Assembly: GCA_003260075.1 (NCBI GenBank) | Contig: QLIY01000131.1 | Coordinates: 124,001 to 188,000, forward strand | DNA: 64,000 nucleotides | Origin: Phallusia mammillata | Taxonomy: Eukaryota; Chordata; Ascidiacea; Phlebobranchia; Ascidiidae | Direction of reading: 5' to 3' | In this document: piece by piece, positions 1 to 13,897 of the stretch | Numbering within the stretch: position 1 is the first letter of the stretch | How the letters are laid out: each line of letters opens with the position of its first letter | Notes under the pieces: generated by a model | Told to the model about the DNA's origin: nothing | The model's database searches: none | Seen by the model: the letters and a program-made list of their open reading frames with translations, nothing else | Program-made: the position numbers and the translations under genes

Positions 1-547
1 TTAAAGAACACAAAGTTAGTTGGCTTAGTATGCAAAATTTAAGTCAGATTTGGAGTCCTTATTAAGAGAAGACAACCGTTTAAATTAAATAGTTGTCATA
101 TATATACCCCCCCCCCAATTACACAAGTACCTTTACCAATTTGCATGTTAAAGAACACAAAGTTTTGGCTTAGTATGCAAAATTTAAGTCAGATTTGGAG
201 CCCTTATTAAGAGAAGACAACCATTTAAATTAAATGAAAGTTGTCATGTGTATATATAAATTAAATAGATATGCATATTTTACTATTGGACCTGATTTAG
301 TTAGCATCATTTTGGTTCAATAATGTTTTAACCAAATCAATGGATCCCAAGTACAAGAAAGAACTTGTTGACCTGGCGCTGGCCAATTAAGCATTCATAA
401 CCAATCTGAACTAATTTCAATCCAAAACCTGATTTACACCCTGCTTTATGTACACGTATGAAAGGTCAGACAAAATGTGGCAATGCAAACAAGCTATTTA
501 CACAGCAACAACAAATATTAATAGAAACCCACTGAACATAAAACATG
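1..547. other. Left edge, no gene recognised
   Basis: No coding exon could be supported here. A C run at 107-116 splits two diverged copies of the same sequence (about 1-106 and 148-250), which looks like an unmerged contig overlap. The minus-strand MANSC gene should continue to the left, but no transmembrane exon or stop was found before the window edge. Confidence 0.5.
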
Positions 548-712
548 CAGTAAAAACCAACCTAGACTTGTGTTGTTTAAGATGTCTGGTAATATGGATT
601 GATCCACCAATTGGTTCACAGTTTCAAGTTTAGCTGTGGTTGTAGTGATTGGATTTTCTGAATTAGGTGTCCCCCCCCCCCACTGAACATAAAACATGCA
701 GTAAAAACCAAC

Positions 713-2697
<1,985 letters not shown>

Positions 2698-2828
2698 TCT
2701 CAAATTTTCTCTTGAACGAGAAAACCTCAACATCAAAAATACCATTTTCTGACACAAGTGTCTTCACACGAAAATACCAAGCCGTAACGATGTCAGAACT
2801 TACGTTTAAAAAACACGCCCCCCCCCCC

Positions 2829-3104
2829 AAACCTGAACGTTGTAGTAGCATGTGATGTTAAAATACCTTTTTATTAATGTTTTTTAAACGTAAGTTCTGA
2901 CATCGTTACGGTTTGGTATTTTCGTGTGAAGACACTTGTGTCAGAAAATCGTATTTTTGATGTTGAGGTTTTCTCGTTCAAGAGAAAATTTGAGAATGTA
3001 CCGATACCTGTTTGGAAATTTCTGTCTTCTGGTTTGTGTTTTGGTTGTTAAAAGTCAACAAGTTCAACAAATAGGTATGCTCTTCTGTTTAATGCTTTTT
3101 AAAT
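2829..3104 (+). other. Inverted contig copy of MANSC-gene exon 1 and promoter side
   Basis: This segment lies between two C runs (2818-2828 and 3105-3114). It is the reverse complement, with a few substitutions, of about 2598-2815 joined to 3115-3163. It carries a plus-strand copy of the signal-peptide exon (2996-3074). The natural sequence would be 2815 joined directly to 3115. I read it as a short contig of the other allele placed in the wrong orientation. Confidence 0.8.
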
Positions 3105-3164
3105 CCCCCCCCCCAATAAAAAGGTATTTTAACATCACATGCTACTACAACGTTCAGGTTTGTT

Positions 3165-3883
3165 GCATCAACGAATGACATCACAATAACATCTGATCGC
3201 CCATAGAAGTCGTATGCGTTTATGATTTTTATGATTTTGCTATTATATTTGAGTTGGATTTATTTCGTCCAGTGAAACAAATCGTAGCAGCTTTCATAAG
3301 CAGATTGTTTGTAATATTTGACTTAAATAGAACATTTATCAAACATGTCACATCCAAAATAGGCCTACCATAACCCCCCCCCCCGGGAATCTATAGAAAT
3401 CGGCAATTACTGGCAAATAAGATGTAACACAGATTGTTTGTAATATTTTACTTAAATATAACATTTATCAAATATCGTTTAGTTTCATCCAAAATAGGCC
3501 TACCTTACGGGTAATATTTTCTTTTTCGCTTCGGAATAAGTAGGAATTTGTGTTAAGAGTGTTTATTGTACTGAGACTTGCAGATTTTGCAGAATATTTA
3601 GGTGTTTGTTGATTGAATACATAAACCGCCCCCCCCCCTTTTCGCTTCGGAATAAGTAGGAATTTGTGTTAAGAGTGTTTATTGTATTGAGCCTTGCAGG
3701 TTTTGCAAAATATTTAGGTGTTTGTTGATTGAACAAATAAACCAAGTATGTCGAGAAAATAGTTCATATTTAAGCGGTTGCCGGTAACACAGTCCGATAA
3801 ATTTTTAGACAAAAATAACGCCCGAAGGAAAATAAAAATCTTGCGTAGGCTGTAAATTCTTAAAAGACACCACCGTCCAATAA
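3165..3883. other. Intergenic region between divergent genes
   Basis: This stretch separates the minus-strand MANSC gene from the plus-strand SGNH-like gene and should contain both promoters. C runs at 3374-3384 and 3629-3638 each separate near-identical copies (for example about 3540-3628 against 3640-3745). I found no clear TATA box or other motif. Confidence 0.4.
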
Positions 3884-3910
3884 ATGTTACGTTGGTCTAG
3901 CTTGAAAAAC

Positions 3911-6809
3911 ATGAACGGTTTCAGAATAAGGTTTCCTAATTGGATTAGTTCTCTTGGACTTTGTTTTCTGCTTTTGACTGGGGTTTTTAGCGCAGAAACG
4001 ACCAAGTCTGGTATAGAAGATATTCTAAAGCCAAAATGCGAAAATTTGCTGCAAAACCTTACAAAGGGAGCTTGGGTTTCATTAACCGATGAATCCCCAG
4101 TAGATAATACACGAAGTTATATTCGGACGCAAAAATCGAAACTTGACGGTGAAATGCGCAAGTTTTGGTTTCGAGCCGGCTTTCCATCCAATAACTTCAA
4201 AAGCAACAATCGATGTGGTTTCAAGAGGTATTTATGTGTTTTTTAATATGTAAAATGTCATGTGACGTAATAACCACTCGATAGTAATTGTTGTTGCAAC
4301 TTATTTTTTGTAACGTTTAAAGTTGTGAACACCAAAAAGAGATATTGTTTTGTTAGGACCGAAATATCGCAAAGTCCATTTTTTCTTCTAGACCGGAGTT
4401 AAACGAAAATATCGATACCGGATCGAAAAATAATAATTTCCAATCAACGAATAACGTATAGGCCTACCTTTCCGTTCCGGTATTCAACACTGGAAAAAAA
4501 ACAGAAATTCGGCGGCAAAACGTTTTCAAAAAAGAACCCGTTTTTTTCAAATTTAAAATAATACAAAATTTGCAATTCAGTTCCGATGAAGATTATTAAA
4601 GCATTTTATCTTCGTATCAGCGTATTGTACAGCACATATAGACTTAAATATATAAACGAAACGTATGCAGCGGAAAACACAAAACTACAATATATTGTAG
4701 TATATAGTCAGGAAAAAAACATCAGGTGACATTGTGTTTATGTAGAACCCACAGCGTTACAAGATCAAGTCGTAAGTTTGCTCAATGGTGCGACCCAACC
4801 GGTCTCCGCCCATGCTGCAGCAACAAACAGTGGGGAATCTGCGTCAAATCGTCATCAGTATATTGTGATTGTCCAAGGTAATTTTTTATGTCGCATATTA
4901 GCTTTCATTTTTCGTATGCTTTTTAGAGACTAGATTACCCCCCCCCCTTTTCAAATTTAAAATAATACAAAATTTGCAATTCAGTTCCGATGAAGCATTT
5001 TATCTTCACATCAGCGTATTGTACAGCACATATAGACTTAAATATATAAACGAAACGTATGCAGCGGAAAACACAAAACTACAATATATTGTAGTATATA
5101 GTCAGGAAAAAAACATCAGGTGACATTGTGTTTATGTAGAACCCACAGCGTTACAAGATCAAGTCGTAAGTTTGCTCAATGGTGCGACCCAACCGGTCTC
5201 CGCCCATGCTGCAGCAACAAACAGTGGGGAATCTGCGTCAAATCGTCATCAGTATATTGTGATTGTCCAAGGTAACTTTTTATGTCGCATATTTAGCTTT
5301 CCTTTTTTCGTATGCTTTTAGAGACTAGATTCTTTAGGTCATTTCAACACAACAAAAGCATTTTACATTCACAATATTTTATTGTGAAATCGAGAATTCG
5401 AAAAACTTACTAATATGTTCTACTAAATACACGTCTGCGTGCAACAACTTAATGCCCACATCTAAAAACCAAACTAAAGGAAAATTACGACGCTGCTTAT
5501 GCATTATAAAGCTTGACTTGACTAATGACTGTTTTCACGCTGCACTTCAAATGCGTTTCACTATTTATCTAAAAGAACATGATTACAACATTATGTTGTT
5601 TAGATGTGTCGATTCAAGAAAATACCACCATGCGTCTTTACGCCAATGGCAACCCGATGACGTCAGATGTCAGTGGCACAACTACACACGTGATCAGGCA
5701 TGTGACGTCATCGAAGCGTCACCCTATGACGACATATATTACGTGGGAGATTCTTACGCACGTGGAATGTATTTAGCCTTGCTGACGATTTTAACTGGAC
5801 GCAAAATCACTGGAGCGTGGCGAAGCAATATGACGCAAGAGGAATTACGACTGTGTTCGGATTCGGCTTTTACCAGCTGGAAAGTCTGCAGGTAATAAAA
5901 TAATAGCGAAGTTATCGTTGTGGTTTGCCATTTTTACACACGTAATCATAAGTATATTACAACAAAAACGTTTTTAAGGCTTAAAACTTGTGATGCACCG
6001 AACCTACCACAAAAGGTTTGGGCCGAACCGAATATTTGGTTTTTTGAAAACAACAAGAGTTATTTGATTTATTGCATTGGATATGGGCGATATTAAAAGT
6101 TAAGGCAATATCATACACTCTAATAATTATAGACCACAAAAAAGCCCTCAGGTGGTATAGCAACGCTTTCCGTGTTTTTATTGCAGACAGCTTTCGCAAA
6201 GTTTTGACGACTTAAAATTCCGCCCCCCCCCCGGTGGTATAGCAACGCTTTCCGTGTTTTTATTGCAGACAGCTTTCGCAGAGTTTTGACGACTTAAAAT
6301 TCCAGAAAGATCTTTGCCGAGGTCGAAACATCACTTTTCGCGCTCAAGTAAAGCGTTACTACAACAAACGGTACGCCGCCGAGTTTCTCAAACTGGTGAA
6401 CGAAACCTTAGGTAAAACTGGAACCCTTCTGCTTGTAAGCGTTGGATTTCATGAGCGATACTCAGCAACAAATGTCGCTGGGAGCTTCTTAGAGCCTGCT
6501 GCACGACTGATTCGAATCCACTACGCCAATAAACCGAAAAATACAAGGCGCTGGCCAGAAATTAAATTCATGTTACCAATGCGTACAAGCCTTCTGCAGC
6601 CTGTGACTTTGTTGCGTTCACACGGGGCTGCAAACCTTGCTCGATTTGAGGCGGAGATGAGACTGTATTGCTCATTGAGTGGAATCGAAGTTTTGGACTT
6701 TCAAGAGCTCGGGAAAAATGTTCATTGCTTTGACGGAGTACATTACGATCTGACAGTAAATAGGATGAAGAATCAGATTCTGCTAAATCACATAGCGAAT
6801 TATGACTAA
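3911..6809 (+). CDS. Secreted SGNH/PC-esterase-like protein with hevein-like Cys cluster
   Basis: Four exons splice in phase: 3911-4227, 4746-4877, 5604-5891 and 6269-6809, giving 1,278 nt and 425 residues. An in-frame ATG at 3884 would add nine residues; 3911 is preferred because a clean signal peptide follows it. Exon 2 encodes a cysteine cluster, PCCSNKQWGIC...YCDC, resembling the hevein chitin-binding pattern. Exon 3 holds IYYVGDSYARG, matching SGNH/GDSL block I with its nucleophile Ser. Near the C terminus DGVHY supplies the expected Asp-x-x-His pair. The family (PC-esterase and relatives) acts on acyl or acetyl groups of glycans, so a secreted carbohydrate esterase is a reasonable guess, but substrate and activity are inference. 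A second copy of exon 2 (5140-5271) and of the exon 4 start (6187-6222) follow C runs and look allelic. A polyadenylation-like AATAAA lies near 7004. Confidence 0.72.
5140..5271 (+). other. Second copy of the hevein-like exon (probable allelic contig overlap)
   Basis: It is nearly identical to exon 2 at 4746-4877, together with flanking intron sequence on both sides, and follows the C run at 4938-4947. Splicing in both copies would keep the frame, so a real exon duplication cannot be fully excluded, but every other C run in the window shows the same pattern. Confidence 0.7.
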
Positions 6810-8051
6810 CATCCAGCACCAATCTTTTTTCTACACTTTATGAGCCAATTTTTTATGCCAACGTTCTGAGAAAATGGCAAAAAGCATAATATGTAAAGGA
6901 TGACGGTGACCCCCTTTCACCCATACGTAACGCCAAATAAGATATGTTTTAAAAGTGTGACAAAGTTTTTTATCTTTTTTCGTCTAGAACGCTCCTGACA
7001 AGAAATAAAAAAAAATCTTCTCAGTTATCGCATTTTTTTGGCTTACCAAAGTCACACTTTAGTTTAAAACAGCAACCAATAATAACTTACAGGTGTTTTG
7101 CAGTAACCATTTCAGTAAGCGAATAAACGTTACATATTCGAACATAGTGTTTTATGAGTGTGAAGGCTTTATTTTTTTTGCTACAAAAATATCTGTACAA
7201 AATACAACTCAAAAAAAATTATTCTAGGCTACTTATTTTTACTGGTTGAAAATAACAGCTTGTGTAGTTTATTTTAAACATATTTTTAGTGTGTACGTAT
7301 ATTTTATTTTATTTATATTTTTTATTTATATGTAAACATATTTTATTTTCGGGTCTGGATCGGATTCGGGCGTCAGTTTAAATAAAACGGACATGATTCG
7401 GGACTGGCATTCTAGGCCACTATGTGACGTAATTTACTGTAATTAAGGCTTTATTTTAACCAATTTAGGGTCCGGGGTGGGCTTTCGAGCTTTTACTTTT
7501 GGGTTCGAACCCCACCTTCTGTCCCGTTCACAACTCTGATATACCACAATACGACAGTCGAGCGTTTATAAGCAATTATCCACAGTATGGCACCAGGTCA
7601 AATCGGGATTAAATTATTGCATACAAATCACTTACCGTAGGCAAGTATCTACCGAATGCTTCAGGGCACATAACCCATATGCAGACATAAAAAACTGATC
7701 AGAATTCGTCCCGGTTTCTAACCCCGTGAGTATGAAAACATTACCAACGTCCAAATGATAACAAAAGTGAAATAATATTTCCCCCCCCCCGGGCACATAA
7801 CCCATATGCAGACATAAAAAACTGATCAGAATTCGTCCTGGCTTCTAACCCCGTGAGTATGAAAACATACCGTCAAATGCCAACCGTCAAATGATAACAA
7901 AAGTGAAATAATATTCTGGCCCCACACAATCTGTATATATTTTCACAAAATAACGCTTGGTACAGAAATGTATACCGTAGAACTTGATACAAAAACAATC
8001 AAAAAAGTAAAATAGGCGCAAGCAAAAAAACAAACAAACAAAACAAGCGAC
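6810..8051. other. Intergenic region between convergent genes
   Basis: No gene was found. It holds the 3' flank of the SGNH-like gene and the 3' flank of the minus-strand trefoil/TSP gene. A C run at 7781-7790 separates copies of about 7665-7780 and 7791-7915. A tRNA T-arm-like sequence (GGGTTCGAACCCCACC) lies near 7489-7504. Confidence 0.5.
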
Positions 8052-9545
8052 TTATATAAAAGTGTAATGACTGAGCGCTTCACGGATTCTACTTGAGGGA
8101 CTTCCCTTCGAATTGTCCCAGATCGAACCGATGTGAAGTGGACAGTCGGCCCCAAAGCGACAGGAAAGGGTTCGAAGCATCTGGCGGATCTTTGACCTTC
8201 CAACTGCAGACATGTCCTGAGGGGGCGTGACGGAGGCGGTGACCACGGGGACTCCCCGGTTGGAAAGATCTTGCGAGAGAGCCGACAACAGAAAATCTTT
8301 AAAGAAAAGTAAAACAGTTGGGTTGAGTTTATTTCGCCGGTGATACAAATCGTAGCAGCACAATTGCACTAAAATATTTACCAAGCCGGAAATAGCTGCG
8401 CAACGTTGGGACGTAATAAAGCGCGACAAAGGTAAGGGCACAATTGGTGGAAAAGATAATAAACGCGCTGCAGCTATACACCGTTACTAAAAGCGCTATG
8501 TGGCAGGGACTCACATAAGAGGGTGAGGCTGGCGCATTGGACTGAGATGCAGGGTTGAAATCGGGCCAAGGCTATAGTGGCTTGTGTACTAACAATTCAT
8601 TACCAATAATAGTAGTATAACAGGATAGGCGTTTAAACGGCCTATTAATTTGATAAATAATTTTCAATTACCACATCTATATAATCGCTGCCAAAAAATG
8701 TTTTTCACTTTCATTGTAAGTGCATAGTAAATACAACTTACTACTTGGTCGTGACTGTGGAGGAACGTAGCTCAGAAGCGCTACCACTACTGTCGGTACA
8801 TCCGGTCGGTCGCCCCTAGATGGCAGTAGAACGTTCTTCGTAGTGCATCGAATAGCCCAGTCCAACCAAAATTTTCCACACAAATAAGGTAAAGAATCAA
8901 CCTGAAGACATTACGTTGTACATAACACCAGTAAATGATTGAAAAGTCCAGAAACTGAACACAACATTCCAATGCTTCACTAACGAACCTCGCTTGTGAA
9001 GTTATCACCAATGTCGGTAAAGTTTCTCATCAAGTTTAGGTTCTCTTCAGTTCTGCTTTTACAAACGCCGCTGATCATTTGAATTGCCACACGTGACTTT
9101 GGCGCGTTCCATCCTTCTACAAATCTTGAATAGAAAGATTGCGTTAGTAGCAGTATTGTGGGTTTTACAAACAGTTTATTCCTTGCTTGTGTTTATACGT
9201 TTATCATAATAAACCGTCATTGAGCATATTTATTACTGGAATTAAGCATACATAGTTCATGTTGACCTATAGTTAACCACAAAAACATAAACAAATATGT
9301 ACTTAAAAAAATCAGGGTCTGAAAGAGGCTCATCCAAACCGAGTAAGCTTTCTATAAATTTCCTGCGAAAAAGATTTTTTCCTGTGAAAAGAAAAATAAG
9401 TTCTTACTGTTTCATAAACTGCTTCATCTTGAAATAAACCGGTGTAGTCGCGTTGTCTATGCCAGTTGGCCCAATTGGTGTTTCCAATCCGTCTTTTTTT
9501 AACTCTTTGCAATCATCCACGTAATCAGTCGAATCGACCAGGAAC
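8052..9545 (-). CDS. vWA-like C-terminal domain exons of the mosaic gene
   Basis: Exons 9408-9715 (3' half), 8989-9124, 8742-8901 and 8052-8296 encode one Rossmann-like vWA module. Visible landmarks are FLFLVDST (strand 1 and MIDAS region), SRVAIQMISG (strand 2), VPTVVVALLSY (strand 4) and NRGVPVVTASV (strand 5). The stop is TAA at 8052-8054. The donor closing 8989-9124 is weak (GTTCGT) but is the only one found that keeps the phase. Confidence 0.65.
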
Positions 9546-12500
9546 AAAAAGTCCATGGCGTCATCACTAACGCATGCTGCGTCATCGCTACACGCCTCAG
9601 TGCGTTTGTGGCACTTCTCGTCTCCCAGTGTTCCGTTGTCAAGACAACTGCGCTGGTGGATCTTCTCCCCGCCGCAGGGGTTACTACAGGTCGAATTCGT
9701 CCATTCTGACCAGCTCTGCCGAGACACAAGGTAACTACGTTTCAAAAACTCTGCTAGTAGTAGAAACATTAAGGATTTTGTCACCGAATTTGAGCTTGAT
9801 TCGATGCTTTACAAACAATAACAACAAAAACTTAACACTTAACTTTACACTAAAACATTAAAACCCGAAAACTTTAGTTATTAATAACCACTGACTTGAA
9901 TACACATATCGCAATGATAAAACACGACTAGTGTTCAATTACACAAAACGTTGCAAAAAGAAGTTACGCAAACTGCTGTTACTAAGTTGACATCAAATGG
10001 CATATGTATTAAAAGAATACAGAAGCCCAATATGATTTTACCACTGTTTTAAGCCTTAAGGCAAAGGGATTTGGTCAAACAGTCTAAAACGGAAAAAAGA
10101 AGCAAATAGAGCCATTAAACCCACTTAAGATTCCCGCATTTACCTTGCAATAATCAACATTACAATCCTCTCGCTCAGTGGCGGCTCCAGTGCATTGTGA
10201 CGTCACTGGGCATATTCTAGATCTTGATCGACTTCCGGTACTGCATGATTCTGAACAGGCAGACCACTGCCCCCAATCGGCCCATTCTGACGTCACTGTG
10301 GGTACGGGACAGAACGAAGAGCAGTTCAGAGACTTTTTGTAGCATTTTGTATCACCTGTAAAAAGTAGCAAATTTTCTTTATAAATCATCCTGTTTTTCG
10401 ATGATGTGGCCATTGATTCTACAAAGTTACCAGAATTTACTGACACGTTTTTATTGGCATTCAAAAAAAAATATATTCATGATGACTTGTTGGGTCTTAT
10501 GTTATACTTGCTGTGCCTAAGTAGGGACTAACACCAACGACGTAATGCATAAAACCCCCAAAATATGTCAAAAGGCATAGCTATTTTATCACAAGGTTAA
10601 ATGTTTTTGAAAAAATACTTTTTATTCATGACAAAACGTGGCTAAAACTTTCAACAACATAAGTCAGCTGAAACAAATATCAATGCAAAGTATGTTTTAG
10701 AAACTTTGAACAATTAATAATAAGATAGTTCGATTACCTTTATTAGTAACCGCAGTTTTACAAACTCTCGTAAGTTCTCTTGTGGAAGTTTTCAGTTTGT
10801 TGTTTACAATTTCGCAGTCCTCCAGGCAAAACGTTGGACCCCAGCTCGACCACATGGGACATAGGTCGGTATTGCAACGACGCTGTTGTCTTGCACTTCC
10901 CATGTCACACTCAGGTGCGTTGTGACTCACGTCTTGGCCATTCCTAGCAAAAACGGACCAAGTTTACGAAATTCTTTTCAAAGAGTTTTGGAACACATTG
11001 TCATAGTCTGTAAGCCAGTGTCGTGTCGTTTTGTGACGTCATAGTTGGCAATTCCAGTTTTTTTGAAAAGTGGGTAAACGAAATTGAACTTGATGTTCTT
11101 AAGGGGTTATATACGAAGAACCTCGCTGTATAACGGATGACAGTCGCATATAAAAAATGCTGTGAAGGTTATAAACAAGTGTTCGAAACAGGCATAAATG
11201 CGTTTAAGCCTTCACTAATGTTTGTCATCTGCATAAAAAGTCTTTTTATGTTTTTAGAAAGAATCGTTTCTTTGCCAATACAATTAGACAATAAAATCAG
11301 ATGCGATTGTTTCAAGTCTTATTGCTTACCCGTCGTAACAACTTTTAAACCTCAATTCCAATCCAGGACCACACGAACGGGAACAAGGTGACCACTGACT
11401 CCACGAGGAGTAGATTTGTGATGATGTCACGGCTGGTGGCGTCATTTCGGTTGTGGTCCTCGGAATAATTGTTGTTGTGGGATTTGTTGTTGTAGTTGGG
11501 ACTGCAGTTGTTGTTGCTTGTGTGGTCGAAACTGTAGTCGTTGTCTGCGTAGTAGGTGTTGTTGTCTGCGTAGTTGCTGGCTGGGTAGTAGGTGTTGATG
11601 TCTGTGGTGTTGTTTGTGTAGTTGCTGGTTGTGTAGTGGTAGAAGTTGTTGTTACCTGTGTGGTAGTTAGCTTTGTAGTTGTTGTTTGTGTGGTTGTTGG
11701 TTGTGTAGATGTTGTTTGTGTGGTTGTTGGCTGTGTAGATGTTGTTTGTGTGGTTGTTGGCTGTGTAGATGTTGCTTGTGTGGTTGTTGGCTGTGTAGAT
11801 GTTGTTTGTGTGGTTGTTGGCTGTATTGTTGTAGGTGTTGTCGTTGCTTCCGTTGTTGTTTGTGTAGTTGTTGGCTGTATTGTTGTAGGTGTTGTCGTTG
11901 CTTCTGTTGTTGTTTGTGTAGTTGTTGTCTGTGTGGTTGTGGGTGTGGTCGTTGTTGGTGCTTGCGCGGTTGTCGATGGAACAGATGAAGGAATCAAAAA
12001 TCTCGGAGTTACGGGTACAACTTGCGGTGTGGTCGGGCAAGCGTTTCGCGGACATGTTTGCCTCAAAACAGAGCATTCTGTAAAGCTCTCGAATTCGGCT
12101 TCGGTTCCAGGACTCCCTCCAAACCAACAACGTCTCCGCGACACTTGGAACGCATCAACACCGCAAGTGTTTGGACAAGGCGTCGGGGTCGAAAATGGGG
12201 TCCAGTAAAGACACAAATATGCGTTGCATCTTCTTGTCTCCCTTCCAAGCGTGCGGCTGGTACCGAAGAAGAAGCCTTGTCCCGTACACTGGTTCACATT
12301 CACTTCCACGTCGCTTCGCAGACAAGCTCTTGTTCTGCAAAGAAGGTATTTTTGGATCTAAATTCGGTCACACAATCAGCCTACAGCTTTGAGGCTGCAA
12401 TAAACCTTTGTTAGTGTTAATCTAAATTTAAAAATGCATGTCTACAAAAAGGGCATAACAAAAAAGTCAAGAGTAAACCGCCAGAACACAGCGAAAGTAT

Positions 12501-13866
12501 AAAAAAGAATTTAATGCAACACTTTATATTGACTTCGGCTTTTAAAAGGTTTTCAAATATTGTATTTGCCATAGCTGTCGGCTGTTCTTTATCAGTAAAA
12601 GTGTCAAGGCTTTTGAAAGCCGGGACAAAGTCATAGGAGAATGGCTGAGCCAAATTTGCTCCTAAAGAGCTACAATCAAAAGCCACTGCTTTAAGCCGTT
12701 GCTGAAAGTACGTGTATACCTGTATACATGCATGTGTACCATGCGGTCAGCACTAATATTTATCTGCTTTACAGTTTTTTTACACCCCCCCCCCCTAAAA
12801 GTGTCAAGGCTTTTGAAAGCCGGGACAAAGTCATAGGAGAATGACTGAGCCAAATTTGCTCCTTAAGAGCTACAATCAAAAGCCACTTCTTTAAGCCGTT
12901 GCTGAAAGTACGTGTATACATGCATGTGTACCATGCGGTCAGGACTAATATTTATCTGCTTTACAGTTTTTTACAGCAAAACACAGTATCAATCCAAACC
13001 TTTGTGTGATTCCCGGTGAGCAGTTGGCTGAACAGACTGACCAGGGTTCCCACGGACCCCAAGTGGCCACCTCTATCTGTTGTGGACAGGGTCCCCCCCC
13101 CCTTGTTTGTGCATTTTAATTTCCTTGAGCTACAGGATTCGTTACCTGATGAGCCACCGCCGATGCAACGTCTGTAATAACAATTCGGTTTTTTTAAGTG
13201 TGTTCGTGATGGATGAACTAAATGGGATTGGATTGCCATATTTAGAAAAAGTTATTGTTTTCTGTCTCTAAAACCACGTGCAGCTATCGTTGTCTTGGAG
13301 ATTGTTATGGTGCTATATGTGTTGGTATAATTTGTAAACCTAACCGTGAATTCATTGAGAAGTAAAATAAACAGCAGCGAATACACTAGGCTTACATTAA
13401 AACAAGCCGATTTTCTAAGAATTTATTTACGCGATGTCTTATCTTACATACCATAAAAAAATCGCTTGGATTGAAATGTTATAAATATGTTGTGATTTAG
13501 TTCTGTACACACCCTTTACAAATGATTACCTGACGATATTAAGCGTTCCTTCACCCCCACAAGTCACAGAGCATGATCCAACCCTAAACCAATTACCCCA
13601 ACCGCGACATAACTCTAAGTTGCATCGCTCAGACTCGGTGGCAAAGTTCTGTCCGCAGAACCTGGGTGAGGCGGGAAGACCTAGAAAAAAAGCTCTGGTT
13701 CAGTCCAAATTGTTTAGCGTTTAAATATATTGTTTGCGTTGGATAGGACAGCACGCATTCTGTGCAACTAAACATTTGGGACTTTGCGCGGAATGTAAGT
13801 GCGGTTGCAATATTTTCTTAGGCACATGGTATCTTGTTAAAGATAAAAATTACCTTGCTAAAAATT

Positions 13867-13897
<31 letters not shown>

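Noticed and set aside
2936..3178. Plus-strand gene start with a signal peptide
   Set aside because: It is an inverted contig copy of the minus-strand MANSC exon 1.
11453..12208. Val/Cys-rich plus-strand frames over the Thr-rich exon
   Set aside because: They are antisense and shifted readings of the minisatellite. Only the minus Thr frame connects to TSP1 modules and proper splice sites.
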